A stretch of 64,000 nt of DNA from Sphingomonas sp. Its GTDB lineage: Bacteria > Pseudomonadota > Alphaproteobacteria > Sphingomonadales > Sphingomonadaceae. Positions 38,978 through 47,983 of the stretch are shown here, piece after piece. Under the pieces are notes generated by a model. It did no database searches. It was not told the origin of the DNA and worked only from the letters and a program-made list of their open reading frames with translations. The stretch covers positions 1 through 64,000 of the forward strand of contig JAICSX010000004.1 in NCBI GenBank assembly GCA_025936675.1. Reading direction: 5' to 3'. How positions within the stretch are numbered: the first letter of the stretch is position 1; each line of letters opens with the position of its first letter. The position numbers and the translations under genes were made by a program.

Positions 38978-39862
38978 TCAACGCGCGCGGGTTGCGAGGG
39001 GGTGGCGGCTGTTGACCAGCTCGATCAGCCGGGCGCTGTCGACATGCGTATAGATTTGGGTGGTCGCGATGTCGGCGTGGCCAAGCAGCGATTGAAGGAC
39101 CCTAAGGTCCGCGCCCCCCGACAAAAGGTGCGTCGCAAAGGCGTGGCGAAGGACATGTGGGCTGACGCGCTCCGGCGCGATACCCGCGTCGGCCGCCATC
39201 GCGCGGACGATCTGGAAAAGCCGCACACGGCTGAGATGTGATTTACCGCTCGGGAACAACCACGGCCGCCCTCCGGGAGAGATTTCGGTCCATTTGGCAA
39301 CCGCGGCTTCAGCGCGCGACGAAATCGGCACCAGCCGCTCCTTCGAGCCCTTGCCGCGAACCATGAGGAAAGGCTGGCCCGGCCGGACGGCGCCGCGCGG
39401 AAGGCTCACCAGCTCGGTCGCTCTCAGGCCCGAGCCATAAAGCAACTCGATGAGCGCGAGGTTGCGAACCGCAATGATCTCGCCGCTCGCGGCTCGGTCC
39501 TCGGCCGCTTCGAACATGCGCTGCACCTCGCCTGCATCGAGGATCCGTGGCAGCGGACGCTCGAAGCGCGGTCGCGGCAGCGCCTCGGAGGGATCATCCT
39601 TCCTCAACCCATCCTCGACCAGAAAGCCGAAGAAGCGCCGAAGCGCCGCCGACCGTCGGGCAACCGTCGACGGCGCCAGCTCGGCCCAATCGGCGCCGAG
39701 GCGCGCGAGGTCTTCTGCCGAAGCGGTGCCAATGGAAGGCAGGCTCTCTGCCGCTCGATCGAGATCGTTACGATAGGCCGCGAGCGTATGTTTCGAGGAA
39801 CCCGCTTCGGCGGCCATCATGTCGAGGAAGCGATCGACCAATGCTCGGTCGTCGGGTGTCAC
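38978..39862 (-). CDS. xerD: Site-specific tyrosine recombinase XerD
   Basis: 294 residues. All catalytic residues are present: Arg147 (SGLRATEL), Lys171 (RGKGSKER), His236 and Arg239 (HVLRHAFATHLL), His262 (LLGHADIA) and the nucleophile Tyr271 (IYTHV). The N-terminal SAM-like domain has AEAGSSKHTLAAYRNDL. It resolves chromosome dimers at dif with XerC. Nothing nearby suggests a mobile element, so it is the housekeeping enzyme. Overlaps the upstream gene by four bases (ATGA). Confidence 0.95.
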   Translation of the reverse strand: MTPDDRALVDRFLDMMAAEAGSSKHTLAAYRNDLDRAAESLPSIGTASAEDLARLGADWAELAPSTVARRSAALRRFFGFLVEDGLRKDDPSEALPRPRFERPLPRILDAGEVQRMFEAAEDRAASGEIIAVRNLALIELLYGSGLRATELVSLPRGAVRPGQPFLMVRGKGSKERLVPISSRAEAAVAKWTEISPGGRPWLFPSGKSHLSRVRLFQIVRAMAADAGIAPERVSPHVLRHAFATHLLSGGADLRVLQSLLGHADIATTQIYTHVDSARLIELVNSRHPLATRAR

Positions 39863-41607
39863 GTCCGGGAAAGCGCCTCGGCGGCGATCATCCGCGCATC
39901 GAAGCCAAGGCCGACTCGGTTCAGCGCCGTGATCGCATGATACATGTGGGAAGCCGGAACCTGATCGAAATAAGGCGTCTGGAAACCGCTTCCGGCTAGA
40001 ACGACGACAGTGCCAGCGTCCCCCCGAGCCGCGGCGGCATCCATGACCTTAGTCCAGCTCGTTACATGACCAAGGCCAAGGCCGTACTTCTGGTCGAGCG
40101 AATTGGCGGTGTCGGTCGTGATCCGGCCGAGGCCGGCGAGCCCTGCCACGAGCAGCGCGCTCCGCACATGGTCGCGGCTGGTGTCGCGGCGGATGAAGCT
40201 GCTGATCCGACTCGTGCCGACATCCGGGACATTCGGCGCTGCCAATGCCAGCATCGCCCAGCAGCGGTCGCCATTCGCATCATCCATGCGGCCGACCGCC
40301 GAAGTCCAACGCGCCGCAGCCTGGTCGTACCCGCCGGCGAGCATCGCCGAAATCAAATCGGGCGCATCCTTGGCGAGCTTGGCATCCGGCTCGATCAGTG
40401 TTGCCGCACGGGCGACGAGCGCCCGCGCCGATTCCTTCGTGAGATTGTCCTTGCCGGTGCCGAGAAGCTTGCGGATCGCCTCCAGGCGGGTGTCCTGATC
40501 CTTGCCGACGAACGCCTCACGAAGCTGCCAGGGGTCGCTGCCTGAAAGGTCGTTCGGGTCGGTGGTGTCGTAGATCGCCGAATAAAGGTCGACCATCGTC
40601 TGCGATGAAAAGACGCCGAGGCCCGCCGCAATCTGCGCGGACGGAAGCCGCTGCTGCGGGGTGAGCAAGGGCGCTCGCGCCTGATACGCGCGCAGCTGCA
40701 CCGGTGACGCGTTGATCAGGCGGTCCGGAATGACCATCCCAGTGCCCGTCGCAAGTCCGAACCGCCACGCCGTCAGCGAATCGACCGGATCCCACTCGAT
40801 CGTCGCCGAGCGGCCGCCATTGCCGCCGGCGCCCACCACCTTCTCGGCAAGCGACAGATCGACGCCGCCGATCCGCCCATAGCGGCGCGCCTGGTCGATC
40901 ATGGCCGATGCATTGTCCGGCTCGCCGGACAATGACGCGCACATCGCACGAACGAGCGACAGCACGTTCGGGTCATATTTCTTGATGCCGTCCTCGAGCG
41001 GGCAGAGCGCCGGCGCATCGGCATTGGCGAGCGCGCTCTGGACCGCGACCTGGACCATCTTGGGCGTGAAGCGGTCGGTATCGACTCCCGCAACCAACAT
41101 CCGCGCCGCGTCGGCCTCACCCATGCGGAGAAGCAGCCAGGCTCGTTCGGCTGACCAATCGACGGGGTGAACGTCGGTAGGCGCATGGATCTTCGCCAGC
41201 AGCGTGTCGCGAAGAGCGATGTGCAGCCAGCGCGATGCCAACGGCGTATGCATCCGCCGCATTAGCGTGGTCAGGAAGACGCCGCTGGTGGTGCCCCAAG
41301 CATCGTCAGCGAGACCGGCATCGCTCGCGCGGATGGCTCCGGTGGTCCAAACGTCGCGCCGCGCCCACCCCGGATATTCGACCGCCGGAGTCAGTTGGAC
41401 GAGATTGGCGTTCGATACTTCCTCGACCGCGGTTTCGTCCGCTCCGCCTTCGGTCGTGGTTTCGGTCTCGGTCGCGGTGTCGTTCGACGTCGATGGCTGC
41501 GTTGTCGGCGTGGCAGGCGCCGGCTGCGGCGCACTCGTCTGTTGCGCAAGCGCCGGCAGCGCCAGGACCACCGCCGCCGATGCAATCAGAAGCGGCTTAA
41601 TGCGCAT
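39859..41607 (-). CDS. Exported hypothetical protein, 582 aa
   Basis: Signal peptide (MRIKPLLIASAAVVLALPALAQ), a Thr/Ser/Glu-rich linker (about 23-66), then a long helical region with TPR-like features (AERAWLLLRMGEADAARMLVAGVD near 150, RALVARAATLIEP near 395). No catalytic motif seen. Conserved in position between a small membrane protein and xerD-accA in related genomes as far as I recall. It overlaps xerD by four bases and the preceding small gene by 11. Probably a periplasmic or outer-membrane protein of unknown function. Confidence 0.75.
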   Translation of the reverse strand: MRIKPLLIASAAVVLALPALAQQTSAPQPAPATPTTQPSTSNDTATETETTTEGGADETAVEEVSNANLVQLTPAVEYPGWARRDVWTTGAIRASDAGLADDAWGTTSGVFLTTLMRRMHTPLASRWLHIALRDTLLAKIHAPTDVHPVDWSAERAWLLLRMGEADAARMLVAGVDTDRFTPKMVQVAVQSALANADAPALCPLEDGIKKYDPNVLSLVRAMCASLSGEPDNASAMIDQARRYGRIGGVDLSLAEKVVGAGGNGGRSATIEWDPVDSLTAWRFGLATGTGMVIPDRLINASPVQLRAYQARAPLLTPQQRLPSAQIAAGLGVFSSQTMVDLYSAIYDTTDPNDLSGSDPWQLREAFVGKDQDTRLEAIRKLLGTGKDNLTKESARALVARAATLIEPDAKLAKDAPDLISAMLAGGYDQAAARWTSAVGRMDDANGDRCWAMLALAAPNVPDVGTSRISSFIRRDTSRDHVRSALLVAGLAGLGRITTDTANSLDQKYGLGLGHVTSWTKVMDAAAARGDAGTVVVLAGSGFQTPYFDQVPASHMYHAITALNRVGLGFDARMIAAEALSRT

Positions 41608-41743
41608 TGCCTCCGGCGCCCGCGCCCTGCGGAACGGCGACTTCGATGGTGTGGGTCGGCTGTTGCTTGGGAACAGTGGAGAGGAAGATCAGCGCGCCGA
41701 CGATGACGACGACGATGATGATGAGCACGAGTAATCGGGACAT
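41597..41743 (-). CDS. Small single-pass membrane protein (48 aa)
   Basis: Short ORF, 48 residues: MSRLLVLIIIVVVIVGALIFLS is one transmembrane helix, followed by a small Pro/Gly-rich tail (TVPKQQPTHTIEVAVPQG...GGNAH). The stop codon lies 11 bases into the next gene, a frame typical of an operon. It is divergent from aroK, whose start lies 47 bases away. Too short for ordinary cut-offs, but the overlap and clean helix make it credible. Function unknown; it may assist the exported protein that follows. Confidence 0.7.
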   Translation of the reverse strand: MSRLLVLIIIVVVIVGALIFLSTVPKQQPTHTIEVAVPQGAGAGGNAH

Positions 41744-41790
41744 GGCAGTGGCTTTTGCCGAGCGCGAAAGCCGCTGTATAGCCCCTTCTC

Positions 41791-42339
41791 GTGACGCAAC
41801 TGGGTAATCGTCTCGACCGTCCTATCGTGCTGGTCGGGTTGATGGGGGTCGGAAAATCGACGGTCGGGCGACGCCTCGCCCGGCGCCTTGGCCTGTCGTT
41901 CGTCGATACTGACGAGGAGATCGAGGGCGCCGCCGGCTATCCCGCCGCCGAGGTTTTCGAGCGCTACGGAGAGCATGATTTCCGCGACGGCGAGCGGCGG
42001 CTCGTCGCCCGCCTGATCCAAGGTGATGTGCGGGTCATCGCGACCGGCGGCGGCGCCTATGTCGATCCGCGGACGCGGCAATTGCTCAACGAGCGGGCGA
42101 TTACGGTGTGGCTCGACGCGCCGGTCGAGATCCTCGCCGAGCGCACGTCGCGCCGCGACACGCGCGCGCAGCTCAGGAACGGCGATCCCAAGAGCGTGCT
42201 CCAGCGACTCGCCGACGAGCGCCGGCCTTCATACGAGGAGGCGCACATCCACGTGAAAAGCGGTGACGGCGCGCACAAGGATGTCGTCGATGCGATCATC
42301 GAGGCGCTCGAAAACCGGCTGGCGCACCCGCGAGCCTAG
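41791..42339 (+). CDS. aroK: Shikimate kinase
   Basis: 182 residues, GTG start. Phosphorylates shikimate at the 3-OH using ATP in the chorismate pathway. Walker A GLMGVGKST at 16-24, the shikimate-binding DTDEEIE and ERYGEHDFRDGERR with later GGGAYVD and a lid region RTSRRDTRAQL. aroB, often the next gene in alphaproteobacteria, is not downstream; instead the Kef-type antiporter is convergent with a four-base overlap. Confidence 0.96.
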   Translation: MTQLGNRLDRPIVLVGLMGVGKSTVGRRLARRLGLSFVDTDEEIEGAAGYPAAEVFERYGEHDFRDGERRLVARLIQGDVRVIATGGGAYVDPRTRQLLNERAITVWLDAPVEILAERTSRRDTRAQLRNGDPKSVLQRLADERRPSYEEAHIHVKSGDGAHKDVVDAIIEALENRLAHPRA

Positions 42340-44126
42340 GAGGGCGTCGGAGTTTCCTTCTCCGGCAAAGGCCGGTCGACCGCGAACGACGTTTCCCAGC
42401 CGGCTCTGATGTCGCCAGTCGCCGCCTGGCGCTCGAGCCGCTCGCAATCGCGCGCGCGATATTCGCGTTCGACGCGCTCGATCTCCGGCTTCGGAACGCC
42501 GCTCGCCTTCAGCGCTGCACGGCCCATAACGACGGCGCTTTCGAACAGCTCCCGCTCGGCAAAGACGACGTCCAACCCCTCGAGCTCCAGCAAGTGCCGC
42601 CGATCGTAAGCGCGGACCATCACCGACGCTTGCGGGAAAGCTTCCAGGACCGCCCTGACTGCGGAACGGCTGAGCTCCTGCCCCTCATTGTCGTTGCAGA
42701 AGGCGATCACCCGCGCCGTTTCAGCGCCAGCCACTCGAAGCAGGTCAACGCGAACGCCGTCACCATAATAGACCTTCGTCCCGAACTCTTCCGAGAGCTC
42801 GATCTGCGACGGCTTCTTGTCGATGATCGTGACGCCGATCCCCTTAGCCATCATCATCTGAGCGACGGTCTGGCCGAAGCGTCCGTAGCCGACCACGATC
42901 GCGCTCGTCTCCGGCGACAGCTCCGGCCCGTCGAGATCGTCGCGCCGGACCTCGCGCCGCTCGAGCCAGTCGGTCAAACGCATCAGGAACGGCGTCGCGG
43001 CCATCGACAGGGTGACAACTGCGCTGAAAAGGGACGCTGCGGCGGGAACGATCAGCATCGCCGCCGCGGCCTGCGCGAACAGTACGAACCCGAATTCGCC
43101 CGCCTGACTGAGCAGCAGCCCCAGCCGGAAGCTCCTCGTCCAGCCGCAGTTGAACATGCGGCTCATGAACGTGATCAGGATCGTCTTGGTGACGATTACG
43201 GCCGCGGCGAGGCCTACAACCAGCAGCGGCCGCTCGGCGACCAGCCTGAGATCCAGCGCCATGCCGACCGAGAGGAAGAAAAGCCCGAGCAGGATCGAGC
43301 GGAAGGGCTCGACGTCGCTCTCAAGCTCATGTCGGTAAGGCGATTCCGCGAGGACGACACCGGCGACGAACGCGCCCAGCGCCGTCGACAGGCCGAAGTG
43401 GTGCATCAGCGCGGCGGCGCCAATGACCGTGAACAATCCGGCCACCACGAACAGCTCGCGCTCGCCGAACCGACCAATCAGGCGAAACAAAGGATTGAGT
43501 ATGAATCGGCCGAAAGCGACCAGGCCGACAATTGCTAGGATCGTGTAGAGCGCCAGCTTCCAGCCGGTCGGCACGTTCGGGTCCGGTGGCACGCGCGACA
43601 TCGCCGCGATGATCGTGATCAGCGGGACGATCGACAGGTCCTGGAACAGCAGGATGGAGAAGGCGCGCTCACCCTGCGGCGTGTTGAGATCATTGTCGGC
43701 GCGAAGCATCGGCAGGACCTGCGCGGTCGACGAGAGCGCGAGCGGCAGGCCAATCGCGAGCGACGCCTCCGGCGAGAAGCCCACTGCCACGTAAAGGAGC
43801 AGGCTGAGCGCGAGGCCGCAGACGACGACCTGGGCCAAGCCGAGACCGAATATGTCCTTGCGCAAGCGCCAGAGCTGCCGCGGCTGGAGCTCGAGGCCGA
43901 CGATGAACAGCAATAGTGCAATGCCAATCTCGGCGACGCTCTGGATCGCCTCGGGCTGGTTGAAGAGGCCCAGCAGCGAAGGCCCGATCAGTGCTCCCGC
44001 GACGATGTAGCCCAAGGTCGCGCCAAGCCCGAGCCGTCGGAACAGAGTGACAAACACCAGCGCAACGCCGAGCATGATCGCCCCGTCGCGCAGGAAGTCG
44101 ACGGCGACTCCGCTTTCCGTGTTCAT
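42336..44126 (-). CDS. Monovalent cation:proton antiporter, KefB/KefC type with RCK domain
   Basis: 596 residues. About twelve membrane helices in the first 385 residues (GATLGYIVAGALIGPSLLG, SSTAQVLPML, LFFLSVGMALDL, GEFGFVLFAQ), followed by a TrkA-N/RCK domain binding a nucleotide (AIVVGYGRFGQTVAQMMMAKGIGVTIIDKK near 405-430). The C-terminal regulatory part is cytosolic. CPA2-family K+/Na+ efflux, probably K+ efflux in response to electrophiles or pH; glutathione sensitivity is inferred from relatives. Overlaps the IscU-like gene by four bases. Confidence 0.9.
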   Translation of the reverse strand: MNTESGVAVDFLRDGAIMLGVALVFVTLFRRLGLGATLGYIVAGALIGPSLLGLFNQPEAIQSVAEIGIALLLFIVGLELQPRQLWRLRKDIFGLGLAQVVVCGLALSLLLYVAVGFSPEASLAIGLPLALSSTAQVLPMLRADNDLNTPQGERAFSILLFQDLSIVPLITIIAAMSRVPPDPNVPTGWKLALYTILAIVGLVAFGRFILNPLFRLIGRFGERELFVVAGLFTVIGAAALMHHFGLSTALGAFVAGVVLAESPYRHELESDVEPFRSILLGLFFLSVGMALDLRLVAERPLLVVGLAAAVIVTKTILITFMSRMFNCGWTRSFRLGLLLSQAGEFGFVLFAQAAAAMLIVPAAASLFSAVVTLSMAATPFLMRLTDWLERREVRRDDLDGPELSPETSAIVVGYGRFGQTVAQMMMAKGIGVTIIDKKPSQIELSEEFGTKVYYGDGVRVDLLRVAGAETARVIAFCNDNEGQELSRSAVRAVLEAFPQASVMVRAYDRRHLLELEGLDVVFAERELFESAVVMGRAALKASGVPKPEIERVEREYRARDCERLERQAATGDIRAGWETSFAVDRPLPEKETPTPS

Positions 44127-44545
44127 GGAGCGGCTTCGATTGCCGCGAGAAGCGCGCGGAACGGGAGCAGGATCGCGCCATGGCGGCCCCTGCGTTCACG
44201 CGCCGGTGCAAGCGTTGCGAGACCGGGCCACGCGCCCGGCTCGTCGTGCTCCGAAGCAAGCCAGCGGCTGAGCAGGATCAATGCGTCGCTGACCTCGTCG
44301 TGGGCGCGGCCGACCGCATGCCTCTCGAGAAGCGCCGCCGAGGCCTGGCCGAAAGCGCAGGCATGGACCTGCTGCGAGATCGCCTCGACCCGTCGGTCGC
44401 CGTCGAGCTGGACCGAGATGCGGACCCGACTGCCGCAGGTGGGGGAACGAAGCTCGGCGCCGCCATCGACCCGCTCCAGCTCGCGCGGGCCATAAAGCGA
44501 GGCCGCCAGCCGCAGGATGTCGGTGGTGTAGAGCGGCGTGCTCAT
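44123..44545 (-). CDS. IscU/NifU-like Fe-S scaffold with altered ligands
   Basis: 140 residues, the IscU fold: LYGPRELERVDGGAELRSPTCGSRVRISV near 18-45, QQVHACAFGQASAALLERH near 59-76. Cys37 and Cys63 align with two IscU cluster ligands. At the position of the third Cys (Cys106 in E. coli IscU) it has Gly123 after the kept His122 (RHGAILLPF), and the IscU Asp39 equivalent is Ser39. A three-cysteine cluster site is therefore broken; it may use His122 alone or act as an adaptor. Coupled to cysS and the Kef gene by ATGA overlaps. Confidence 0.78.
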   Translation of the reverse strand: MSTPLYTTDILRLAASLYGPRELERVDGGAELRSPTCGSRVRISVQLDGDRRVEAISQQVHACAFGQASAALLERHAVGRAHDEVSDALILLSRWLASEHDEPGAWPGLATLAPARERRGRHGAILLPFRALLAAIEAAP

Positions 44546-45942
44546 TCGCGGCGCCAGGTAGTGCCGCCGGGCCCATCCTCCAAGACTATGCCCTCCGCCT
44601 TGAGCTCATCGCGGATTCGATCCGCGGTCGCGAAATCGCGGTTCTTCTTCGCCTCGGCGCGCTCGGCGATCCGCGCTTCAACGTGCGCTACCAACTCCAG
44701 GTTTTGGAACGCTTCGAAAGCTTCGGTCTTTTCTGTCCCAAACTCCAAGCCAAGCAATTTCCCCGTAGCCGCTAACTCGCCCGCCAACTTGCGTGCAACG
44801 TGCTTGTCGTCAGTCTGTGAGATTTGGCGCCGGAGGGAATGCATCACTGCCACACATTCGGGTGTATTCAAATCGTCCCGAAGTGCCTTCAACGCATCTT
44901 CGGGAGGATGATGAGACTCCGCTAGGAAGTCTCTCTCCTCCTGAAGGGTATCGAAGAGACCGACAAACGCTCCGTTCCACCCCTCACGTGCAAGCCTCGC
45001 TCGCTGGATCGTCTCTTCCGTCCATGGCAACGGTTTCCGATAGTGAGTAGACAGTAACGCAACCCGAAGAGTCTCGCCCTTGTGACCCTGGCTAAGCAGG
45101 TCACCAACCGTGACGATATTGCCGAGGCTCTTCGACATCTTCTCCGCGCCCATGTCCACGAAGCCATTGTGGACCCAATAGCGCGCGAGCGGCGCTCCGC
45201 CGTGCGCGCAGCGGCTCTGCGCGATCTCATTCTCGTGGTGCGGGAAGATGAGGTCGAGGCCGCCGCCATGGATGTCGATAGTCTCGCCGAGATGCGCCTG
45301 GATCATCGCCGAGCATTCGATATGCCAGCCGGGCCTACCCCTGCCCCACTGCGAATCCCAGCCGATCACCCCGTCCGGGCTCGGCTTCCAAAGGACGAAG
45401 TCGGACGGATCACGCTTGTAGGGCGCCACCTCGACGCGGGCGCCGGCGATCATCTGTTCTCGGTCGCGCCGCGATAGAATTCCATAGTCCGGATCGCTCG
45501 GAACGCTGAACAGTACGTGGCCTTCAGCCTCATAGGCGTTCCCGAGACCAACGAGCCGCTCGATCATTGCGATCATCGCCGGAATCTCGCGCGTCGCATG
45601 AGGCGCAATATCCGGCGGCGGAACGCCGAGTGCCCCCATGTCCTCCAGATAGAAGCGCTCGTACCGCTCGGTGATCACCGAAGAGTGGACACCTTCGGCT
45701 TCGGCCGAGGCGATGATCTTATCGTCGACGTCGGTGACGTTCCGCGCATAGACGAGGCTCTTCTCGCCAAACTCGTGCCGGATCAGCCGGGCCAGCGTGT
45801 CGAACACTACGGGCGGTCGGGCGTTGCCGATGTGAGCGCGGCCGTAGACCGTCGGGCCGCACACATACATGGTGATGCGGTTCGGGTCCTGCGGAACGAA
45901 GTCCCGCTTCTCCCGCGTCATCGTATCGTAAAGGCGGATCAT
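44542..45942 (-). CDS. cysS: Cysteinyl-tRNA synthetase
   Basis: 466 residues. Class I synthetase charging tRNA-Cys. The zinc ligand Cys28 (MYVCGPTVY), the HIGH-type AHIGNAR near 35, Cys/His further on (WHIECSAM, HHENEIAQ) and the KMSKS motif (GAEKMSKSLGN) are all present, with a C-terminal DALR-type anticodon domain. I take the ATG overlapping the cvpA stop (ATGA); the longer ORF extends into cvpA. Confidence 0.97.
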   Translation of the reverse strand: MIRLYDTMTREKRDFVPQDPNRITMYVCGPTVYGRAHIGNARPPVVFDTLARLIRHEFGEKSLVYARNVTDVDDKIIASAEAEGVHSSVITERYERFYLEDMGALGVPPPDIAPHATREIPAMIAMIERLVGLGNAYEAEGHVLFSVPSDPDYGILSRRDREQMIAGARVEVAPYKRDPSDFVLWKPSPDGVIGWDSQWGRGRPGWHIECSAMIQAHLGETIDIHGGGLDLIFPHHENEIAQSRCAHGGAPLARYWVHNGFVDMGAEKMSKSLGNIVTVGDLLSQGHKGETLRVALLSTHYRKPLPWTEETIQRARLAREGWNGAFVGLFDTLQEERDFLAESHHPPEDALKALRDDLNTPECVAVMHSLRRQISQTDDKHVARKLAGELAATGKLLGLEFGTEKTEAFEAFQNLELVAHVEARIAERAEAKKNRDFATADRIRDELKAEGIVLEDGPGGTTWRRE

Positions 45943-46460
45943 TCGGATTCCACGGGCGGCTTGTGCCGCCGTGGCTGAACCCAATCGACGATCCCGCGGC
46001 CGCTGGCGTTGAGCAAAGGATAGGTCCGCGACTTCACCATCCACTGCGGCCGTTCGGCCTGAGGGCCATAGACCATGTCAGTCGCGAGATTCGCGAGCAG
46101 GAAGAACAACGTCGCGCCGAGCAGGCCCTTCAGCGCTCCGAACCCGGCGCCGAGCACCCGGTCGAAAGGCCCAAGCACGGCATGTCTTCGCGTCCTGCCG
46201 CCGAGTGAGCGCGCCAGCAGCTTCACGATGAGGAAGCTCGGCACGAACAGGATCGCAAAAGCGAGCACGGCAGCGGCAGCGGGACTGGAATGAAAGCTGT
46301 TCTCGATCCCGCTCCACAGGTGCGTGTGGAACAGCTTCAGCATCGCGATCGCGACGATCCAGGCGAGGAGCGAGATTACCTCGTGGACGAAGCCGCGCAC
46401 GAAGCCAATCGCGCCGCCGCCGATCAGGAGAAGGAATACGAAGACATCGAGCGCAGTCAC
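45939..46460 (-). CDS. cvpA: CvpA family inner-membrane protein
   Basis: 173 residues with four predicted transmembrane helices (about 3-22, 28-45, 62-84, 103-130): FVFLLLIGGGAIGFVRGFVHEVISLLAWIVAI is the family opening. CvpA is needed for colicin V export in E. coli and contributes to envelope or bile-salt resistance. GTG start. It is the first gene of a tight run cvpA-cysS-IscU-like-Kef. purF, its neighbour in many bacteria, is 17 kb away here. Confidence 0.9.
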   Translation of the reverse strand: MTALDVFVFLLLIGGGAIGFVRGFVHEVISLLAWIVAIAMLKLFHTHLWSGIENSFHSSPAAAAVLAFAILFVPSFLIVKLLARSLGGRTRRHAVLGPFDRVLGAGFGALKGLLGATLFFLLANLATDMVYGPQAERPQWMVKSRTYPLLNASGRGIVDWVQPRRHKPPVESE

Positions 46461-46503
46461 ATGGGCGGCGCTAGCTTAGGGCAACAGTCGATGCCAGCCC
46501 CGC

Positions 46504-47916
46504 CTAGTCGAGGATGGGCTTGTAGACGGCGACGCGGCTCGGCGGCGCAACGCCCATGCGCGTCAGGCTGAGCGCGGCGGCGATCAGGGCCGCGATGGCA
46601 GCGGCGAGCATCAGGCCCGGCGCGGCATGCACGCCGGCAAGGTGGAACGCGACGCCGACGGCGACGGCGCCCCCCGTCTGTCCGAGCAGCCGGGCGGTCG
46701 CGAGCATTCCGCCGGCGGCGCCGGATCGCGGCTTGGGCGCCGCGCTTACAATCGTCCTGTTGTTGGGCGACTGGAACAGGCCGAAGCCGAGGCCGCAAAC
46801 CGCCATGCGCCAGGCTATGTCGAAATCGCCGGGTGACGCACCGAGACGCGACAGGAAGAACAGCCCCGCCGCGAATATAGCCAGCCCGATCCCGCCAAGC
46901 AGCCCGGCATTGAAGCGATCGGCGAGCCTCCCGGCGAAGGGCGCGGCAATCCCGACCGCGATCGGCCAGGGAGTCATCAGCAGCCCGGTCGCGATCACCG
47001 AACGCCCGAGCACACTCTGGAATAGAAACGGCAGCGCGACATAAGCGAGCATCTGCGCCGCGAAGGAGACCACCGACGTCGTGATCGACAGGCTGAAGAT
47101 CGGGATCTTGAGCAGGTCGAGCGGGATCAGCGGCCGCGGCTCGCCCCTCTCCCGCCACACCAGCGCAACGCCCGCGACGACTCCGGCAATGACGAGCGCC
47201 AGCCCGTAGCGGTTGCCTTCGCGTGCAAAGGCTTCGGCGCCGAAGACGATGCAGCCCATCATCGCGCCGCTCAGGATCGCCGAGGGCCAATCGAATGGGC
47301 GCCCGTGCCCCTGCGGCTCGGGAAGCGACTTCTTGCCGACGATCAACGCTGCGATTCCGATCGGCAGATTGATCAGGAACAGCCAGGGCCAGGAAGCGAC
47401 GGTGAGGATCAGCGCCGCGAGCGTCGGTCCGATCGCCGCCGACATCGACAGCACCATCGCATTATAGCCGATGCCGCGTCCAAGCATGCTCGCGGGATAG
47501 GTCGCGCGCACCAGCGCAGCGTTCATGCTCATGATGCACGCCGCGCCGACACCCTGGAACACGCGCGCCGCGATGAGCAGGGTCAACGTGTGCCCGAGCG
47601 CGCATGCGACCGATCCAATGGTGAAGATCGCCAAGCCCGGAAGGTAGATGCACTTGTAACCGATCCGATCGCCGAGCGCTGCGAGCGGCAGGAGCAGGAT
47701 GGTGATCGTCAGCTGATAGGCGTTGATCACCCAAACCGAGCTTCCCGGCGACGCGCCAAGCTCGTGCGCGATCGTGGGCAGCGCCACATTGGCGATGGCG
47801 CCGTCGAGCACGGCCATCGTCAGCGCGAGCCAGATACCGACCACCGACCAGTAACGGCGCGGGATCGGCAGGCCGTCTTGCTGTTCAATACTCGGGGCTG
47901 GGGTTTCGCGATTCAC
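46504..47916 (-). CDS. MFS transporter, 14-TMS DHA2/EmrB-type
   Basis: 470 residues with about 14 membrane helices. The first half shows the DHA2 pattern: AMAVLDGAIANVALPTIAHELG near 35, WVINAYQLTITILLLPLAALGDRIGYK with the D-R-x-G loop motif A, and the Q-G-x-G-A motif C (VFQGVGAACIMSMNAAL). Drug/H+ antiport is the family role; substrate unknown. GTG start. The AAGGA Shine-Dalgarno lies in a 7-bp hairpin (47921-47940) in the leader. Confidence 0.9.
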   Translation of the reverse strand: MNRETPAPSIEQQDGLPIPRRYWSVVGIWLALTMAVLDGAIANVALPTIAHELGASPGSSVWVINAYQLTITILLLPLAALGDRIGYKCIYLPGLAIFTIGSVACALGHTLTLLIAARVFQGVGAACIMSMNAALVRATYPASMLGRGIGYNAMVLSMSAAIGPTLAALILTVASWPWLFLINLPIGIAALIVGKKSLPEPQGHGRPFDWPSAILSGAMMGCIVFGAEAFAREGNRYGLALVIAGVVAGVALVWRERGEPRPLIPLDLLKIPIFSLSITTSVVSFAAQMLAYVALPFLFQSVLGRSVIATGLLMTPWPIAVGIAAPFAGRLADRFNAGLLGGIGLAIFAAGLFFLSRLGASPGDFDIAWRMAVCGLGFGLFQSPNNRTIVSAAPKPRSGAAGGMLATARLLGQTGGAVAVGVAFHLAGVHAAPGLMLAAAIAALIAAALSLTRMGVAPPSRVAVYKPILD

Positions 47917-47920
47917 GTGC

Positions 47921-47940
47921 GGGGTCCTTGGCGGGACCCC
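47921..47940 (-). promoter_or_regulatory. Hairpin covering the ribosome binding site of the MFS gene
   Basis: Perfect 7-bp inverted repeat GGGGTCC (47921-47927) / GGACCCC (47934-47940) with a six-base loop, on minus strand 4 bases before the GTG start. The AAGGA that serves as Shine-Dalgarno is partly in the stem, so the hairpin could block translation until disrupted. Confidence 0.4.
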
Positions 47941-47983
47941 TAACGAACTGCAACCCGCCGAGGATGCGACTGCTGTTAGGAGC

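Noticed and set aside
38978..39862. Integrase of a mobile element
   Set aside because: Length, motif spacing and location between accA and a conserved protein fit XerD; there are no att-like repeats or other element genes, and the tRNA-Arg gene is 6 kb away.
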